Positions 43,981-54,031 of a DNA stretch of 64,000 nt are shown here, piece after piece. Every line of letters starts with the position of its first letter. Position 1 is the stretch's first letter. A program made the translations under genes and the position numbers. Source of the stretch: CAYRXM01 sp964449465 (GTDB taxonomy: Bacteria; Chloroflexota; Anaerolineae; JAFGEY01); NCBI GenBank assembly GCA_964449465.1, contig CAYVBK010000008.1, forward strand, positions 62,001 through 126,000, in the 5' to 3' direction. The notes below the pieces were generated by a model, which ran no database searches, was not told the origin of the DNA, and saw nothing but the letters and a program-made list of their open reading frames with translations.

Positions 43981-44175
43981 GTAGGCAAGCCGGCAGTTTT
44001 GTGTTATATTTAACTGTGTCGGCACCCTACTCCCAACATCAGCCAAAAATTGGCGCAAAATGTCAAGGTTTCCCTACAGACAAAAAAGGCACAAGATGGC
44101 ATCATGTGTATGTCTCTCAACGCCTGACCTGTGCCGAATCAGGCATTCCGATCAAATGGCACACCGGAGAGCCTT

Positions 44176-47100
44176 ATGATTCAAGATATTGAATCGCTGA
44201 ACGAGCAATTGATCAACATGGAAAAGCGGCTGAACGAAAGTGAGGCCCGTTTTCGCAGCGTCGTCCATTGCAATATGGATGGCCTGCTGATCGTGAATGG
44301 ACAGGGGCACATCCGCTTTGTCAACCCGGCTGCACAGCAGATTCTCGGCCGGTCAGTCGAGGAACTGATCGGTGCCGAACTGGGTTTTCCGGTGCTGACC
44401 GGTGAGATTGTCGAGATCGATCTGCTGCGTCCCGGCGGTTCGTTGACCACTGCCGATATGCGCGTTGCCGATACGATTTGGGAAGGACGGCCGGCCTTTT
44501 TGGTCTCGCTGCGCGACACGACGGCACGCCGACGCGCCGACGCCCAGATCCGGTTTCAGGCTCAACTGCTCAATTCGGTGGGGCAGGCCGTCATCGCCAC
44601 CGACCTGGACGGGCGGATCATCTATTGGAACCGTGCTGCCCAGAATCTTTATGGGTGGTCGAGCAGCGAGGTGATCGGACGCCCGATCATAGACATCATT
44701 CCCGCCGACCAGACGCGTGAGGACGCTGCGGCTATTATGGAGACTCTGCGGCAAGGCGCAAGCTGGTCGGGAGAATTTTGGGTGCGGCGGCGCGATGGCA
44801 GCGTATTGCCGATGATGGTCACCGATTCGCCCATCTATGATGAGCAAGAACGCCTGATCGGCATCGTGGGCGTCTCGACCGACATCAGCGAGCGCGTGCG
44901 GCTGGAAACCGAGCGACAGCAGGCTATGGAGGATTTGCGTGCCCGCACCGCCGACCTGGACCGTTTCTTTACCTGCTCGCTCGACTTGCTGTGCATCGCC
45001 AACACCGAGGGATATTTTGAGCGGCTCAACCCCGAATGGGAACGGGTGCTGGGCTATCCCCTGTCGGAACTGCAAGGCCGCCGTTTTCTCGACCTGGTTC
45101 ACCCCGACGACCTGGCCGACACCCTGGCCGCTATTGACAAACTGCGCACCCAACAAGAGGTTCCTTCGTTCGTCAACCGCTATCGGCGACAGGACGGCAG
45201 CTATTGTTGGATCGAATGGTGGTCCCATCCGTTGGGCGACAAAATTTACGCCGCAGCACGCGATATTACGATACAACACGAATTCAACAAGCACATCCAA
45301 CGCCTCAACGACGTGCTGCGCGCCATCCGAAATATCAACCAACTGATCACCCGCCAAAACGACCGCGACCAATTGATTCAAGACACCTGCGACTATCTGA
45401 GCGAGACGCGCGGCTACCTGGCCGCCTGGATCGCCCTGTTGACGCCCGCCGGTCGGCTGGAGGCATGGGCATCGGCCGGTAGCAGCATCGCCGCCGACGA
45501 CAGCGCGTCGCCGGACCTGCTGCGGCAGCAGTTGGCCGAAAACCATCATCCCCCCTGCATTCAGACCGCTCTTGGGCAAGCCGAACCGCTCATCTGGCAG
45601 GCCGAACACCATTGCGCCAACTGCCTGTTTCATTGGGCTCCTTTTTGCCAGGGCAAGGTTGCCATACGCCTGGCCTACCAAGATCGCGTTTATGGACTAT
45701 TGGTCGTCTCGACGCCGCCCTCTGTAACCATAGATCGGGAGGAGCAAGACCTGTTGATCGAGGTGGCCGGCGACATTGCCTTTGCCCTGCATAGCATCGA
45801 AGGATACACTGCCTTGCGCGAGAGTCAGGAGCGATTCCGCCTGGCTTTTCACACCAACCCCGATGCCATCATCATCACCCGTCTGCACGATGGCCTGTTT
45901 ATAGATGTCAATCAGGGCTTTACTCAGCTCACCGGCTATACCCGCGAACAAGTGATCGGCAAAACCTCTCTTGAAATCAACATCTGGGCCGACCCACAAG
46001 ACCGCCAAAAACTGGTACGCGAGCTCCAGGCACACGGCCACTGTGAAAACCTGGAAGCGCAGTTCAGGGTGCGAGATGGCGGCATCCGCATTGGCCTCAT
46101 GTCGGCAGCGATCATTGACCTGCAAGGTGTCTCGCACATCCTATCCATCGTCCACGACATCACCGAGCGCGTCCGCATGGAGGCCGAACGATGGCAGATG
46201 CAAGAGTCATTGCAACAGACATCGCAATGGCTGCAAAACGCCGTCGCTGCCAGCCAGGTGGGGCTGTGGGATTGGAACCTGACGACAGACCAGGTTTTCT
46301 ATTCCACCGAATGGAAAAGCCAGATCGGCTATGCCGACAACGAAATCGAGAATCGTTTTGAGGAATGGCAGTCTCGTGTTCACCCCGAGGATTTGCCGCA
46401 CACACTTGGTCACATCCGGCAGTGCATCGCCGCCGGTCAGCCCCATTTCCAGGTCGAGTTTCGTTTCCGTCACAAAAACGGCTCTTATCGGTGGATTTTG
46501 ACGCGCGCCTCTGCTTTTTACACAGAGGATGGGCAACCGCTGCGGGCACTGGGATCACACGTTGACATTACCGAGCGCAAAGAAGCCGAAGAGCAAATTC
46601 GCAACAGCCTGGCCGAAAAACAAGCCATGCTCTCAGAGATTCATCACCGCGTCAAAAACAATTTGCAAATCGTCTCCAGCCTGCTAGATTTTCAGTGCCA
46701 GTTTGTCCAGGATGAGCAGGTAATCGCGGCCCTGCAAGACTGCCGCCGCCGCGTCCATTCGATGGCCATGATCCACGAACTGCTCTATCAACCGGACAGC
46801 CTGGCCAGCATTGACCTGGCCGTTTACGCCCAGATGCTGGCCCAAGACCTGCTGTCGGCGCATTACCAGCGCGGCCGTGAGATCGAACTGGTTGTCAACA
46901 TTGAAAATGTGCTGGTCAACATTCAACAAGCCATCCCCTGCGGGCTGCTCATCCACGAACTGATCTCCAACGCCCTCAAGCATGCATTTCCCCCCAATGT
47001 CGAACGGACATCAGAGCCGCCTCGCATCGAGTTGTCTATGATGCCGGTCGGCGGGTGGCAGCATATATTAACTGTGAGCGATAACGGGATCGGACTGCCC

Positions 47101-47259
47101 GATGATTTTCGATTCCCCTCGACCCAAACATTGGGCATGTTCCTGATTGACATTTTGGTGAGGCAGTTGCGCGGCAAGATTGACTGGAGCCGGCCCGATG
47201 ATGCGCCGCATGGCACACGCTGCCGCGTCGAATTTAATCTCGACGGAACGGGAGGATAA
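44176..47259 (+). CDS. Multi-PAS/GAF sensor histidine kinase (HisKA_2 type)
   Basis: 1027 residues, soluble. The N-terminus has three PAS domains (about 15-120, 125-250 and 258-375), then a GAF-like domain (about 380-545) with several cysteines, and two more PAS domains (about 550-675 and 680-810). The transmitter is the HisKA_2 type, with E-I-H823-H-R-V-K-N-N, and an HATPase with NALKHAF and DNGIGLPDD. There are no membrane segments, so signals are cytoplasmic: PAS domains often bind heme, flavin or other ligands. GGAGAG lies before the ATG at 44176. Its stop is 4 bp before the next gene, a hybrid kinase with which it likely forms a phosphorelay. Confidence 0.88.
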   Translation: MIQDIESLNEQLINMEKRLNESEARFRSVVHCNMDGLLIVNGQGHIRFVNPAAQQILGRSVEELIGAELGFPVLTGEIVEIDLLRPGGSLTTADMRVADTIWEGRPAFLVSLRDTTARRRADAQIRFQAQLLNSVGQAVIATDLDGRIIYWNRAAQNLYGWSSSEVIGRPIIDIIPADQTREDAAAIMETLRQGASWSGEFWVRRRDGSVLPMMVTDSPIYDEQERLIGIVGVSTDISERVRLETERQQAMEDLRARTADLDRFFTCSLDLLCIANTEGYFERLNPEWERVLGYPLSELQGRRFLDLVHPDDLADTLAAIDKLRTQQEVPSFVNRYRRQDGSYCWIEWWSHPLGDKIYAAARDITIQHEFNKHIQRLNDVLRAIRNINQLITRQNDRDQLIQDTCDYLSETRGYLAAWIALLTPAGRLEAWASAGSSIAADDSASPDLLRQQLAENHHPPCIQTALGQAEPLIWQAEHHCANCLFHWAPFCQGKVAIRLAYQDRVYGLLVVSTPPSVTIDREEQDLLIEVAGDIAFALHSIEGYTALRESQERFRLAFHTNPDAIIITRLHDGLFIDVNQGFTQLTGYTREQVIGKTSLEINIWADPQDRQKLVRELQAHGHCENLEAQFRVRDGGIRIGLMSAAIIDLQGVSHILSIVHDITERVRMEAERWQMQESLQQTSQWLQNAVAASQVGLWDWNLTTDQVFYSTEWKSQIGYADNEIENRFEEWQSRVHPEDLPHTLGHIRQCIAAGQPHFQVEFRFRHKNGSYRWILTRASAFYTEDGQPLRALGSHVDITERKEAEEQIRNSLAEKQAMLSEIHHRVKNNLQIVSSLLDFQCQFVQDEQVIAALQDCRRRVHSMAMIHELLYQPDSLASIDLAVYAQMLAQDLLSAHYQRGREIELVVNIENVLVNIQQAIPCGLLIHELISNALKHAFPPNVERTSEPPRIELSMMPVGGWQHILTVSDNGIGLPDDFRFPSTQTLGMFLIDILVRQLRGKIDWSRPDDAPHGTRCRVEFNLDGTGG

Positions 47260-47263
47260 ACCA

Positions 47264-49879
47264 ATGTCAGCATCCATTTTAATCGTTGAAGACGACCTCT
47301 TGATCGCCCGCATGGTGCAGCGCAAGCTGCAAAACGCCGGCTATGCAGCGCCATCCATTGCCACCTCGGAGGGCGAGGCCATGCGATTGATGACGCAGCA
47401 GCGCCCCGACCTGATCTTGATGGATATTCAGTTGGACGGCAGCGGCCTGGATGGCATCGAGATTGCCAAACGCATCCGCTCCCAAGCCGATGTGCCAATC
47501 ATCTATCTGACGGCCAACATTGGCGACGAGATTGTGCAGCGGGCCAAAGTGACCGAGCCATATGGTTACTTGCTCAAACCCTTTCGCGACCGCGAACTGT
47601 TCAGCACCATCGAAATTGCCCTTTATAAACACCAACTGGAACAACGGCTGCGCGAGAGCGAGGTCAAGATGCACAGCATTTTTAGCGCAGCTCCCATCGG
47701 CATCGGCGTGGTCGTCAACCGGGTGATCGTCGAGGCCAACGACCGGCTGTGCGAAATGACCGGCTATGACCGTGCCGAGTTGGTCGGCCAATCGGCACGC
47801 CTGCTCTACCCCACCCAGAAAGACTATGACTATGTCGGGCAGGAAAAATATCGCCAGATCACCGAGCGCGGCAGCGGCAGCGTCGAAACCCGCTGGCAGC
47901 GCAAGGATGGCGTCATCCTGGACATTTTGCTGAGCAGCACCCCCCTCAACCATACCGACCTGACCGCCGGCGTGACCTTTACCGCCCTGGACATCACCCA
48001 GCGCAAACAGGCCGAACTGCGCATGCGCATCCTGACCGAAATGCTCGACGTGGCTCCCAACTCGATCACCGTGCACGACTGGAACGGCCGCTTTTTGTAC
48101 GCCAACCAGAAAACCTTTGCTCTGCACCAATACAGCCCGGACGAATTTATGACGATCAACCTGCACCAACTGGATGTGCCGGCCAGCGCCGCCCAGATCG
48201 AGCCGCGCATGCGCCAGATTGCCGAAACCGGCGAATCTGCTTTTGAGGTCGAACATTTTCGTCGCGATGGTTCGACCATCCCGCTGGAAATTTTTGTCAA
48301 GGCCGTAGACTGGATGGGACAGCCGGCCATGCTCAGCATCGCCACCGACATCACCCAGCGCAAACAGGCCGAACGCGAACGAGACCTGCTGCTGGCGCAA
48401 ATTCAAACGCAGGCCCAACAGCTCGGCGATGTGCTGGACGCCGTGCCAGAAGGCGTCTTGTTGCTGGATGCCCATTCGCGCATCGTGCTGGCCAACCTGG
48501 CCGCCCAAAAAGACCTGGCCCTTTTGACCGATGCCCACCCCGGCCAGGTATTGACCGAGTTGGGTTGTTTGCCGCTTGATCACTGGCTCACCTGGCCACA
48601 AGACCCATCCTGGCACGAGATCAAGGTCGAGGACAGGTCTTTTGAGGTGATCGGCCGGCCCATTCACCTCGGCCTACAAGATATGGGCTGGGTGCTGGTG
48701 CTGCGCGACATGACCCGCGAACACCAGATGCAGGATCGACTGCGCCAGCAAGACCGCCTCTCGGTCATCGGCCAGCTGGCCGGCGGTGTGGCACACGATT
48801 TTAACAATTTGCTGATGGCGATCAAGGGCTATACCGAGTTTGCCATTGAAGAACTACCACCCGACAATGCCATCTTGACCGACCTGGAAGAGGTGCGGCG
48901 GGCGGCCGACCGCGCCGCCGCGTTGACCAACCAACTGCTCATTTTCAGCCGTAAGCAGGCCCTGCGCCCTCGCGCTTTGGACATGAACGAGGTAATCCAC
49001 GAGATGGAAAAAATGCTGCGTCGGCTGATTGGCGAAAACATTTGCCTGCAAGTGTCGCTGGATCACCATCTGGGCCAGATATTGGCCGACCGGGGTCAGA
49101 TCGAGCAGATGGTCATGAACCTGTGCGTCAACGCCCGCGACGCCATGCCTCAGGGCGGAACGTTGTACATCAGCACCCAACACCTGGTCCTCGCCGACGC
49201 CGACAGAGATGTGCCGCCGGGCGAATATGCCTTGCTCAGCGTGGCCGACACCGGCATCGGCATGACCGAACATGTACAAGCGCACCTGTTCGAGCCATTT
49301 TTCACCACCAAAGAAGCCGGCAAAGGCACCGGACTGGGCCTGTCTACCGTGTGGGCCATCGTCCAGCAAAGCCGGGGATATATCCATGCGACCAGCCAGC
49401 CCGGCCAGGGGGCCACATTTCAAATCTATTTGCCCTGCATTGAATCGCCGCTCGATGAATCCCCATCAAACGATGCCGAACAATTCGCCCTACGCGGCAA
49501 TGAAACCATTTTGCTGGTCGAAGACGACGAGGCCGTGCGAACGCTGGCCCGGCGGGTGCTACAACAATATGGCTACAAGGTGCTGACAGCCGGCCGCCCC
49601 GGCGAGGCCATCCAACTGTACCAACAGCACGCCGATGCCATTGCCCTGCTGATCAGCGACGTGATCATGCCCGAAATGAACGGCCGGCAACTGGCCGAAA
49701 CACTCCAGGCCGACCAACCGCGCCTCCGCGTGCTGTACATATCCGGCTATACCGACGATCAAATTGCCCAACACGGCATCTTGCAACCCGGCCTGGACCT
49801 GCTGGAAAAGCCCTTTACTTCAGACAAGCTGGCGCGCCGGGTCAGAGAAATACTGGATCGCCCGCCAAACCAACCCTGA
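47264..49879 (+). CDS. Hybrid histidine kinase with N- and C-terminal receiver domains
   Basis: 871 residues. The order is receiver (1-120, D54), PAS (about 140-260), PAS (about 265-385), a third PAS-like part (about 390-490), HisKA with G-G-V-A-H511-D-F-N-N, HATPase (about 610-725) and a second receiver (about 745-865, D799). The presence of receivers at both ends allows it to take phosphate from the upstream kinase and to pass it internally. GGGAGGA is just before the ATG at 47264. The 4-bp gap from the upstream gene suggests translation together. No output domain is present, so the signal must leave through another regulator, such as that at 51967. Confidence 0.88.
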   Translation: MSASILIVEDDLLIARMVQRKLQNAGYAAPSIATSEGEAMRLMTQQRPDLILMDIQLDGSGLDGIEIAKRIRSQADVPIIYLTANIGDEIVQRAKVTEPYGYLLKPFRDRELFSTIEIALYKHQLEQRLRESEVKMHSIFSAAPIGIGVVVNRVIVEANDRLCEMTGYDRAELVGQSARLLYPTQKDYDYVGQEKYRQITERGSGSVETRWQRKDGVILDILLSSTPLNHTDLTAGVTFTALDITQRKQAELRMRILTEMLDVAPNSITVHDWNGRFLYANQKTFALHQYSPDEFMTINLHQLDVPASAAQIEPRMRQIAETGESAFEVEHFRRDGSTIPLEIFVKAVDWMGQPAMLSIATDITQRKQAERERDLLLAQIQTQAQQLGDVLDAVPEGVLLLDAHSRIVLANLAAQKDLALLTDAHPGQVLTELGCLPLDHWLTWPQDPSWHEIKVEDRSFEVIGRPIHLGLQDMGWVLVLRDMTREHQMQDRLRQQDRLSVIGQLAGGVAHDFNNLLMAIKGYTEFAIEELPPDNAILTDLEEVRRAADRAAALTNQLLIFSRKQALRPRALDMNEVIHEMEKMLRRLIGENICLQVSLDHHLGQILADRGQIEQMVMNLCVNARDAMPQGGTLYISTQHLVLADADRDVPPGEYALLSVADTGIGMTEHVQAHLFEPFFTTKEAGKGTGLGLSTVWAIVQQSRGYIHATSQPGQGATFQIYLPCIESPLDESPSNDAEQFALRGNETILLVEDDEAVRTLARRVLQQYGYKVLTAGRPGEAIQLYQQHADAIALLISDVIMPEMNGRQLAETLQADQPRLRVLYISGYTDDQIAQHGILQPGLDLLEKPFTSDKLARRVREILDRPPNQP

Positions 49880-49895
49880 CCTGAAAATGCTCAGC

Positions 49896-49942
49896 GCGAG
49901 GCTTGAGCCTCGCCTGCTGCCCGATGCTAAAGCATCGGGCAG
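49896..49942. repeat. Tandem hairpins between two kinase genes
   Basis: Two perfect hairpins: a 7-bp stem GCGAGGC/GCCTCGC with TTGA loop (49896-49913) and an 11-bp stem CTGCCCGATGC/GCATCGGGCAG with TAAA loop (49917-49942). There is no T-run. They could be extragenic repeats or a weak terminator. Confidence 0.6.
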
Positions 49943-49970
49943 AGTGACGCCCGCGTTGCCTGCCAAGACA

Positions 49971-49999
49971 TTGTGCAATTCTCCAGCTAGTGTTATAAT
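49971..49999 (+). promoter_or_regulatory. Promoter for the REC-GAF-PAS kinase operon
   Basis: TTGTGC (49971-49976), a 17-nt spacer and TATAAT (49994-49999), 36 nt before the ATG at 50036. Confidence 0.65.
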
Positions 50000-50035
50000 C
50001 AGGTATGTGCTATTTCTACTCCAAAGGATTGAGCC

Positions 50036-51970
50036 ATGCCTGAACGCATACTTGTCTTGGATGACGAAGAGTCCATCGTTCACATTTGCAGCCGCGTTCT
50101 GACGATGGTGGGCTATACCGTGCGTGGCTGCACCGATAGCAGCGAGGCCCTGAGTTGGCTGGAAAAAGAACCTTTTGACCTGCTTTTGATAGACCTGGCC
50201 ATGCCGCGCATGGATGGGCTGACGGTGCTGCGACAGGCCCGCGCCATCCACCCCGGCCTGACCGCCGTGATCATGACTGCTTATGGCACGCTGCAAAATG
50301 CCATTGACGCCCTGAGTCTGGGCGCACGCGGCTTTATGCTCAAGCCGGTACAGCCCCAAGACATCCTCCAGACCGTCAACCAGGCCTTGCAAGCGCACCG
50401 CCGCGAACAAGAAAACCACCGCTTGCGCTCCCTGCTGCCCATTATGGAGATCAGCCAGACGTGGGCCACCAGCAATGACCTGAACTGGTGGAGCCAATCA
50501 TTGATCGAGACCATTGCCGCCCACCTGGATGCCGACCTGGCCCTGCTCTGGCTGTGCGATGAGACCGGCGAATGGCTGCGTCCGGCGGCAGCCCTCCACG
50601 CCGATGCGAACCACATTCGCCCACTGCCCCAAGACACCCCCTGGATCGCGCAGGCACTCGTAGCCACAGAACCCTTGCTCATCTCATCACCCGACGACCG
50701 GCAAGCCGTGTGGCAAGACCTGGTCGCCCACACCGAACAGGTTGTCACCGTCAGCATGACCTTGCGCGCTCAGGAAAAAACGGTAGGATTGCTCTGCCTG
50801 GGACGGCAAAAAAACTCGCGCCCGCTGGCGGCCAGTGAAATCAATCTGCTGGCTGTGATCGGCCGACAAACGGCCATCGCCATTGAGAATGCCCGCCTGT
50901 ACCAAGCCATCTCGCGCGCCAAAAACGAATGGGAGACCACCTTTGATGCCATCCAGGACGGCATCGCCATCATAGATCGGCAAGGCATTCTGGTGCGCTC
51001 CAATCAGACATTGGCCCAATGGCTCGACATTCCCGTCCATACCCTGATCGGCCAGCACTATGCGCAGGTTTTTCAACTGTCACCCGATGAGGAATTGCAC
51101 AGCCCCCATCATCAGGCCATCCAAACCGGCGTCGCCCAAAATGCCGAGGTGAACATGGCTCGGCTCAATCGCATCCTGTCCATCTCGGCCTACCCCCTGC
51201 CCGACGATCAAGGGCAGGTCGTCGGCGCAGTGTGTGCGCTGCGCGACATCAGCGAGCAAAAACGCGCTCAGGAAAGCCTGCTGCGCTCGGAAAAGCTGGC
51301 CGTCTTGGGACGATTGGCCGCGTCGCTGGCGCACGAGATCAACAACCCCTTGCAGGCTTTGAGCAGTGGACTGCGCCTGCTCAACCGCCCCGACCTGGAC
51401 GCCGAAAAACGCCAACAATACATCCAGGTAGCCGGGCGCGAGGTCGAGCGGCTGATCGGCCTGGTGGAGCGCATGCTGGGCTTTTACCGGCCATCCGACG
51501 ACCGCCCGGTGCCGGCCGATCTGGGCGTGCTGTTGAACGAAATTCTCGCTCTGGCGGCCAAAAAACTGGAGCACAGCCAGGTAGTTGTTCAATGTCGTTT
51601 TGACCAGACTTTGCCTGTTCTCAATGTGATTGCCAACCAGATCAAGCAGGTTTTTTTGAACCTGATCCTCAATGCCGCCGATGCCATGCCCAACGGCGGC
51701 ACGCTGACCATCTCGGCCGAATGTCATAGGCAAACCATCCATATCCGCTTTAGCGACACCGGTCACGGCATCGCGCCGGAACATTTACCCCGCATCTTTG
51801 AGCCATTCTACACCACCCGCGCCCACGGCACCGGGTTGGGGCTGCCCATCAGCCAGGACATTATTCAGCGGCACGGCGGGCAGATTCAGGTAGAGAGCGT
51901 CTATGGACAAGGCACCACCTTTACCGTCGTGCTGCCCGCTTTGTGTGAGGTCAAGGAGAGCCTGCCATGA
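50036..51970 (+). CDS. Histidine kinase with receiver, GAF and PAS domains
   Basis: 644 residues. Receiver domain 1-120 (E-D-type acidic pocket DDEE, phosphoacceptor D53 in IDLAMPRMDG, K in FMLKPV), a GAF domain (about 140-285), a PAS domain (about 295-410), HisKA with S-L-A-H433-E-I-N-N-P and an HATPase with NLILNAADAMPNGG and GTGLGLPIS. The N-terminal receiver may gate the kinase. AAAGGATT-like sequence precedes the ATG at 50036, and the promoter is close. Its stop overlaps the next gene (ATGA), an OmpR-type regulator, making a direct kinase-regulator pair. Confidence 0.9.
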   Translation: MPERILVLDDEESIVHICSRVLTMVGYTVRGCTDSSEALSWLEKEPFDLLLIDLAMPRMDGLTVLRQARAIHPGLTAVIMTAYGTLQNAIDALSLGARGFMLKPVQPQDILQTVNQALQAHRREQENHRLRSLLPIMEISQTWATSNDLNWWSQSLIETIAAHLDADLALLWLCDETGEWLRPAAALHADANHIRPLPQDTPWIAQALVATEPLLISSPDDRQAVWQDLVAHTEQVVTVSMTLRAQEKTVGLLCLGRQKNSRPLAASEINLLAVIGRQTAIAIENARLYQAISRAKNEWETTFDAIQDGIAIIDRQGILVRSNQTLAQWLDIPVHTLIGQHYAQVFQLSPDEELHSPHHQAIQTGVAQNAEVNMARLNRILSISAYPLPDDQGQVVGAVCALRDISEQKRAQESLLRSEKLAVLGRLAASLAHEINNPLQALSSGLRLLNRPDLDAEKRQQYIQVAGREVERLIGLVERMLGFYRPSDDRPVPADLGVLLNEILALAAKKLEHSQVVVQCRFDQTLPVLNVIANQIKQVFLNLILNAADAMPNGGTLTISAECHRQTIHIRFSDTGHGIAPEHLPRIFEPFYTTRAHGTGLGLPISQDIIQRHGGQIQVESVYGQGTTFTVVLPALCEVKESLP

Positions 51971-52818
51971 CCGCCGATCCATCATCTCTTACGGCCCACC
52001 TTCTTTTGGTAGACGATGATCCGGCCGTGCGGCTGCTGCTGAGCGACGAGTTAGAATTGTACGGTTACCGGGTCACGGCCCTGCCCGATGGCGAGCAGGC
52101 CATGCAATGGCTGAATCAGCATCAGGCCGACGTGCTGATCCTGGACCTCCAGATGCAAGGGCTGGACGGCTTGCAGGTGATGGAGCGACTGCAACAACTT
52201 GGCCTGCCGCCAGCCATGATCATGCTCACCGCTCACAGTTCACTCGACACGGCCGTGATGGCCATGCGGCGCGGCGGCTGTGATTTTCTGAGCAAGCCCT
52301 GTCACATTCCAGATCTGCTCGCCGCCATCGAACGCGGCCTGGCCCGCCGTCGCCGCGAGCTAGAGCGCGACCGCCTGTTGCATCTGATCGAGGCCGCCGC
52401 GCATCAACTGCGCCTCACCCCCGACCAGCCCGCTGCTACACCGCTCGATCCCCCTGGTCGCGCCAAACCAGAATCTCCTCACCCGGTCGCGGTCGCCTCG
52501 CTGTGGTCGGTAGCCGATCTAGCCATTGATCTGACACATCAAACCGTCACCCATCGCGGCAAACCAGTGCCGCTCTCACCGCTGGAATTTCGCGTGCTGG
52601 TTTGCCTGGCCGCCCGGCCCGATGAACCCCTCTCGTTTCGCGAGTTGGAGCAGCAAATTCACGGCCTCGACGAACCAGACGCTGTCGCCCGCGACGCTTT
52701 GCGCACCACCATCTGGCGATTGCGTAAACGGCTCACCTTTTCGGATGAAGAATCATCTCACATCGTCAATGTACGTGGCAAGGGCTATATGCTGGTTTCA
52801 AACCAGCCAAACACCTGA
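51967..52818 (+). CDS. OmpR-type response regulator
   Basis: 283 residues. Receiver domain 1-125: D16-D17-D18, phosphoacceptor D60 (LILDLQMQG), T-A in MLTAHSS and K in FLSKPC. A linker of about 50 residues is followed by a winged-helix transcription domain (about 180-280): DLTHQTVTHRGKPVPLSPLEFRVLVCL and DALRTTIWRLRKRL, ending HIVNVRGKGYML, which is standard for the OmpR/PhoB DNA-binding domain. It is the only DNA-binding output in the kinase cluster. The start overlaps the kinase gene by 4 bp. Target genes are unknown. Confidence 0.92.
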   Translation: MTADPSSLTAHLLLVDDDPAVRLLLSDELELYGYRVTALPDGEQAMQWLNQHQADVLILDLQMQGLDGLQVMERLQQLGLPPAMIMLTAHSSLDTAVMAMRRGGCDFLSKPCHIPDLLAAIERGLARRRRELERDRLLHLIEAAAHQLRLTPDQPAATPLDPPGRAKPESPHPVAVASLWSVADLAIDLTHQTVTHRGKPVPLSPLEFRVLVCLAARPDEPLSFRELEQQIHGLDEPDAVARDALRTTIWRLRKRLTFSDEESSHIVNVRGKGYMLVSNQPNT

Positions 52819-52911
52819 ACGATCACCGTCTTGATACTCATTCCCATTCTTTCACCAAATTGGGAACATTCGGTGATCATGTTGGGCATGTCAACGTCTC
52901 CAAATGTGATA

Positions 52912-52920
52912 TGTTATACT
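52912..52920 (+). promoter_or_regulatory. Possible extended -10 promoter for the LC7/GTPase operon
   Basis: TGTTATACT is an extended -10 element (TGn then TATACT), 36 nt upstream of the ATG at 52957. No good -35 is present. Confidence 0.4.
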
Positions 52921-52956
52921 TGCAGCGCAGATTGGGGGGAACTGGGGGAGACGTTG

Positions 52957-54003
52957 ATGGTCAAACGAATTTTGATCGTAGATGATGAAAAAGGGGTGGC
53001 CTTTTTTGCCTGCGAAAACCTGGCCGAACTGGGGCCGGGCTATCACATCGAGGCCGCCACATCGGGCGAAGAAGCCATCCGCAAAATCGAAGCGCAGCCC
53101 TTTGATATGGTGATCAGCGACTTTCGCATGCCTGGCATGAACGGCCTGGAACTGCTCTATCGCATCCAACAGCGCTGGCCGAAAACCCTGCTGGTCTTGA
53201 TGACAGCCTATGGCAACGAGCAGATTCGCGGTGCGGTCGAGCGACTGCGTGCCTTTCGTTACATCACCAAGCCCTTTCGTATGGAAGACCTGATGACCGC
53301 CATCCGCCAGGCCTTTACCCGCTCAACGCCGACGACCGGCCGAATGACCATTTTCAGCGAAGCCCAATTTGAAGCCATCTCGTCCTACCTGGAACAGATC
53401 AACGCCGATTCGGGAGCGCAGGCGGTGCTGTTGTGCGATGCCACCGGGCAGATTTTGGCGCATCATGGCGAAACACTCCATCTCAATTTGAACAACCTCA
53501 CCGCCCTCGTCGCCGGCGGCTTGAACACAACCTGGGCTATGAGCGGCGTTCTGGGCGAGACATCGGCCCTCAACCTCAATTATCACGAAGGCGACCGGTT
53601 TCACGTTTATTCATCCACCATCAACGACCAATTTTTCCTCATGTTTCTCTTTGACAGCCGTTCGCAGGCCAGCCGCCTGGGCATGGTCTGGTTGTGCGCC
53701 AAACGCGCCATCGAGTCGCTGCGCCGGTTAACGGCAATAGACAAGACCACTGCCCCAACCGGACTGCCTCAAGAATTTGGCGAAACCCTACTCGAACAAA
53801 TGGAAAGCTGGTGTCAACCCGCCAGGCCAGAGGTTTCACTGCAACAGGCAACCGACATGCTCGCTGCCGAAGCAGAGCCGCAGACGCAACCGTCCCCGGC
53901 GGAACCACCCACTGCTCTTCCTACACCGCGCTCCAACAACCGGGTGTTGATGAGCTTTGAAGACGCAGTGGCGCAGGGGCTTGTGTCCCTGGACATCGGC
54001 TGA
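52957..54003 (+). CDS. Receiver domain fused to a Roadblock/LC7-like domain
   Basis: 348 residues. Receiver domain 1-120: D9-D10, phosphoacceptor D55 (ISDFRMPGMNG), T in LMTAYGN and K in YITKPFRME. The middle part (about 130-260) has the Roadblock/LC7 pattern (AVLLCDATGQILAHHGE and FFLMFLFDS). The C-terminus is a Pro/Thr/Glu-rich tail of about 60 residues with a final short helix. This fusion would connect phosphorylation to the GTPase encoded two genes on. The ATG at 52957 has GGGGGAG upstream. A long in-frame extension to 52831 lacks a ribosome site. Confidence 0.82.
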   Translation: MVKRILIVDDEKGVAFFACENLAELGPGYHIEAATSGEEAIRKIEAQPFDMVISDFRMPGMNGLELLYRIQQRWPKTLLVLMTAYGNEQIRGAVERLRAFRYITKPFRMEDLMTAIRQAFTRSTPTTGRMTIFSEAQFEAISSYLEQINADSGAQAVLLCDATGQILAHHGETLHLNLNNLTALVAGGLNTTWAMSGVLGETSALNLNYHEGDRFHVYSSTINDQFFLMFLFDSRSQASRLGMVWLCAKRAIESLRRLTAIDKTTAPTGLPQEFGETLLEQMESWCQPARPEVSLQQATDMLAAEAEPQTQPSPAEPPTALPTPRSNNRVLMSFEDAVAQGLVSLDIG

Positions 54004-54031
54004 GCGACCAATTCAGGCTGGAGGCATTGCC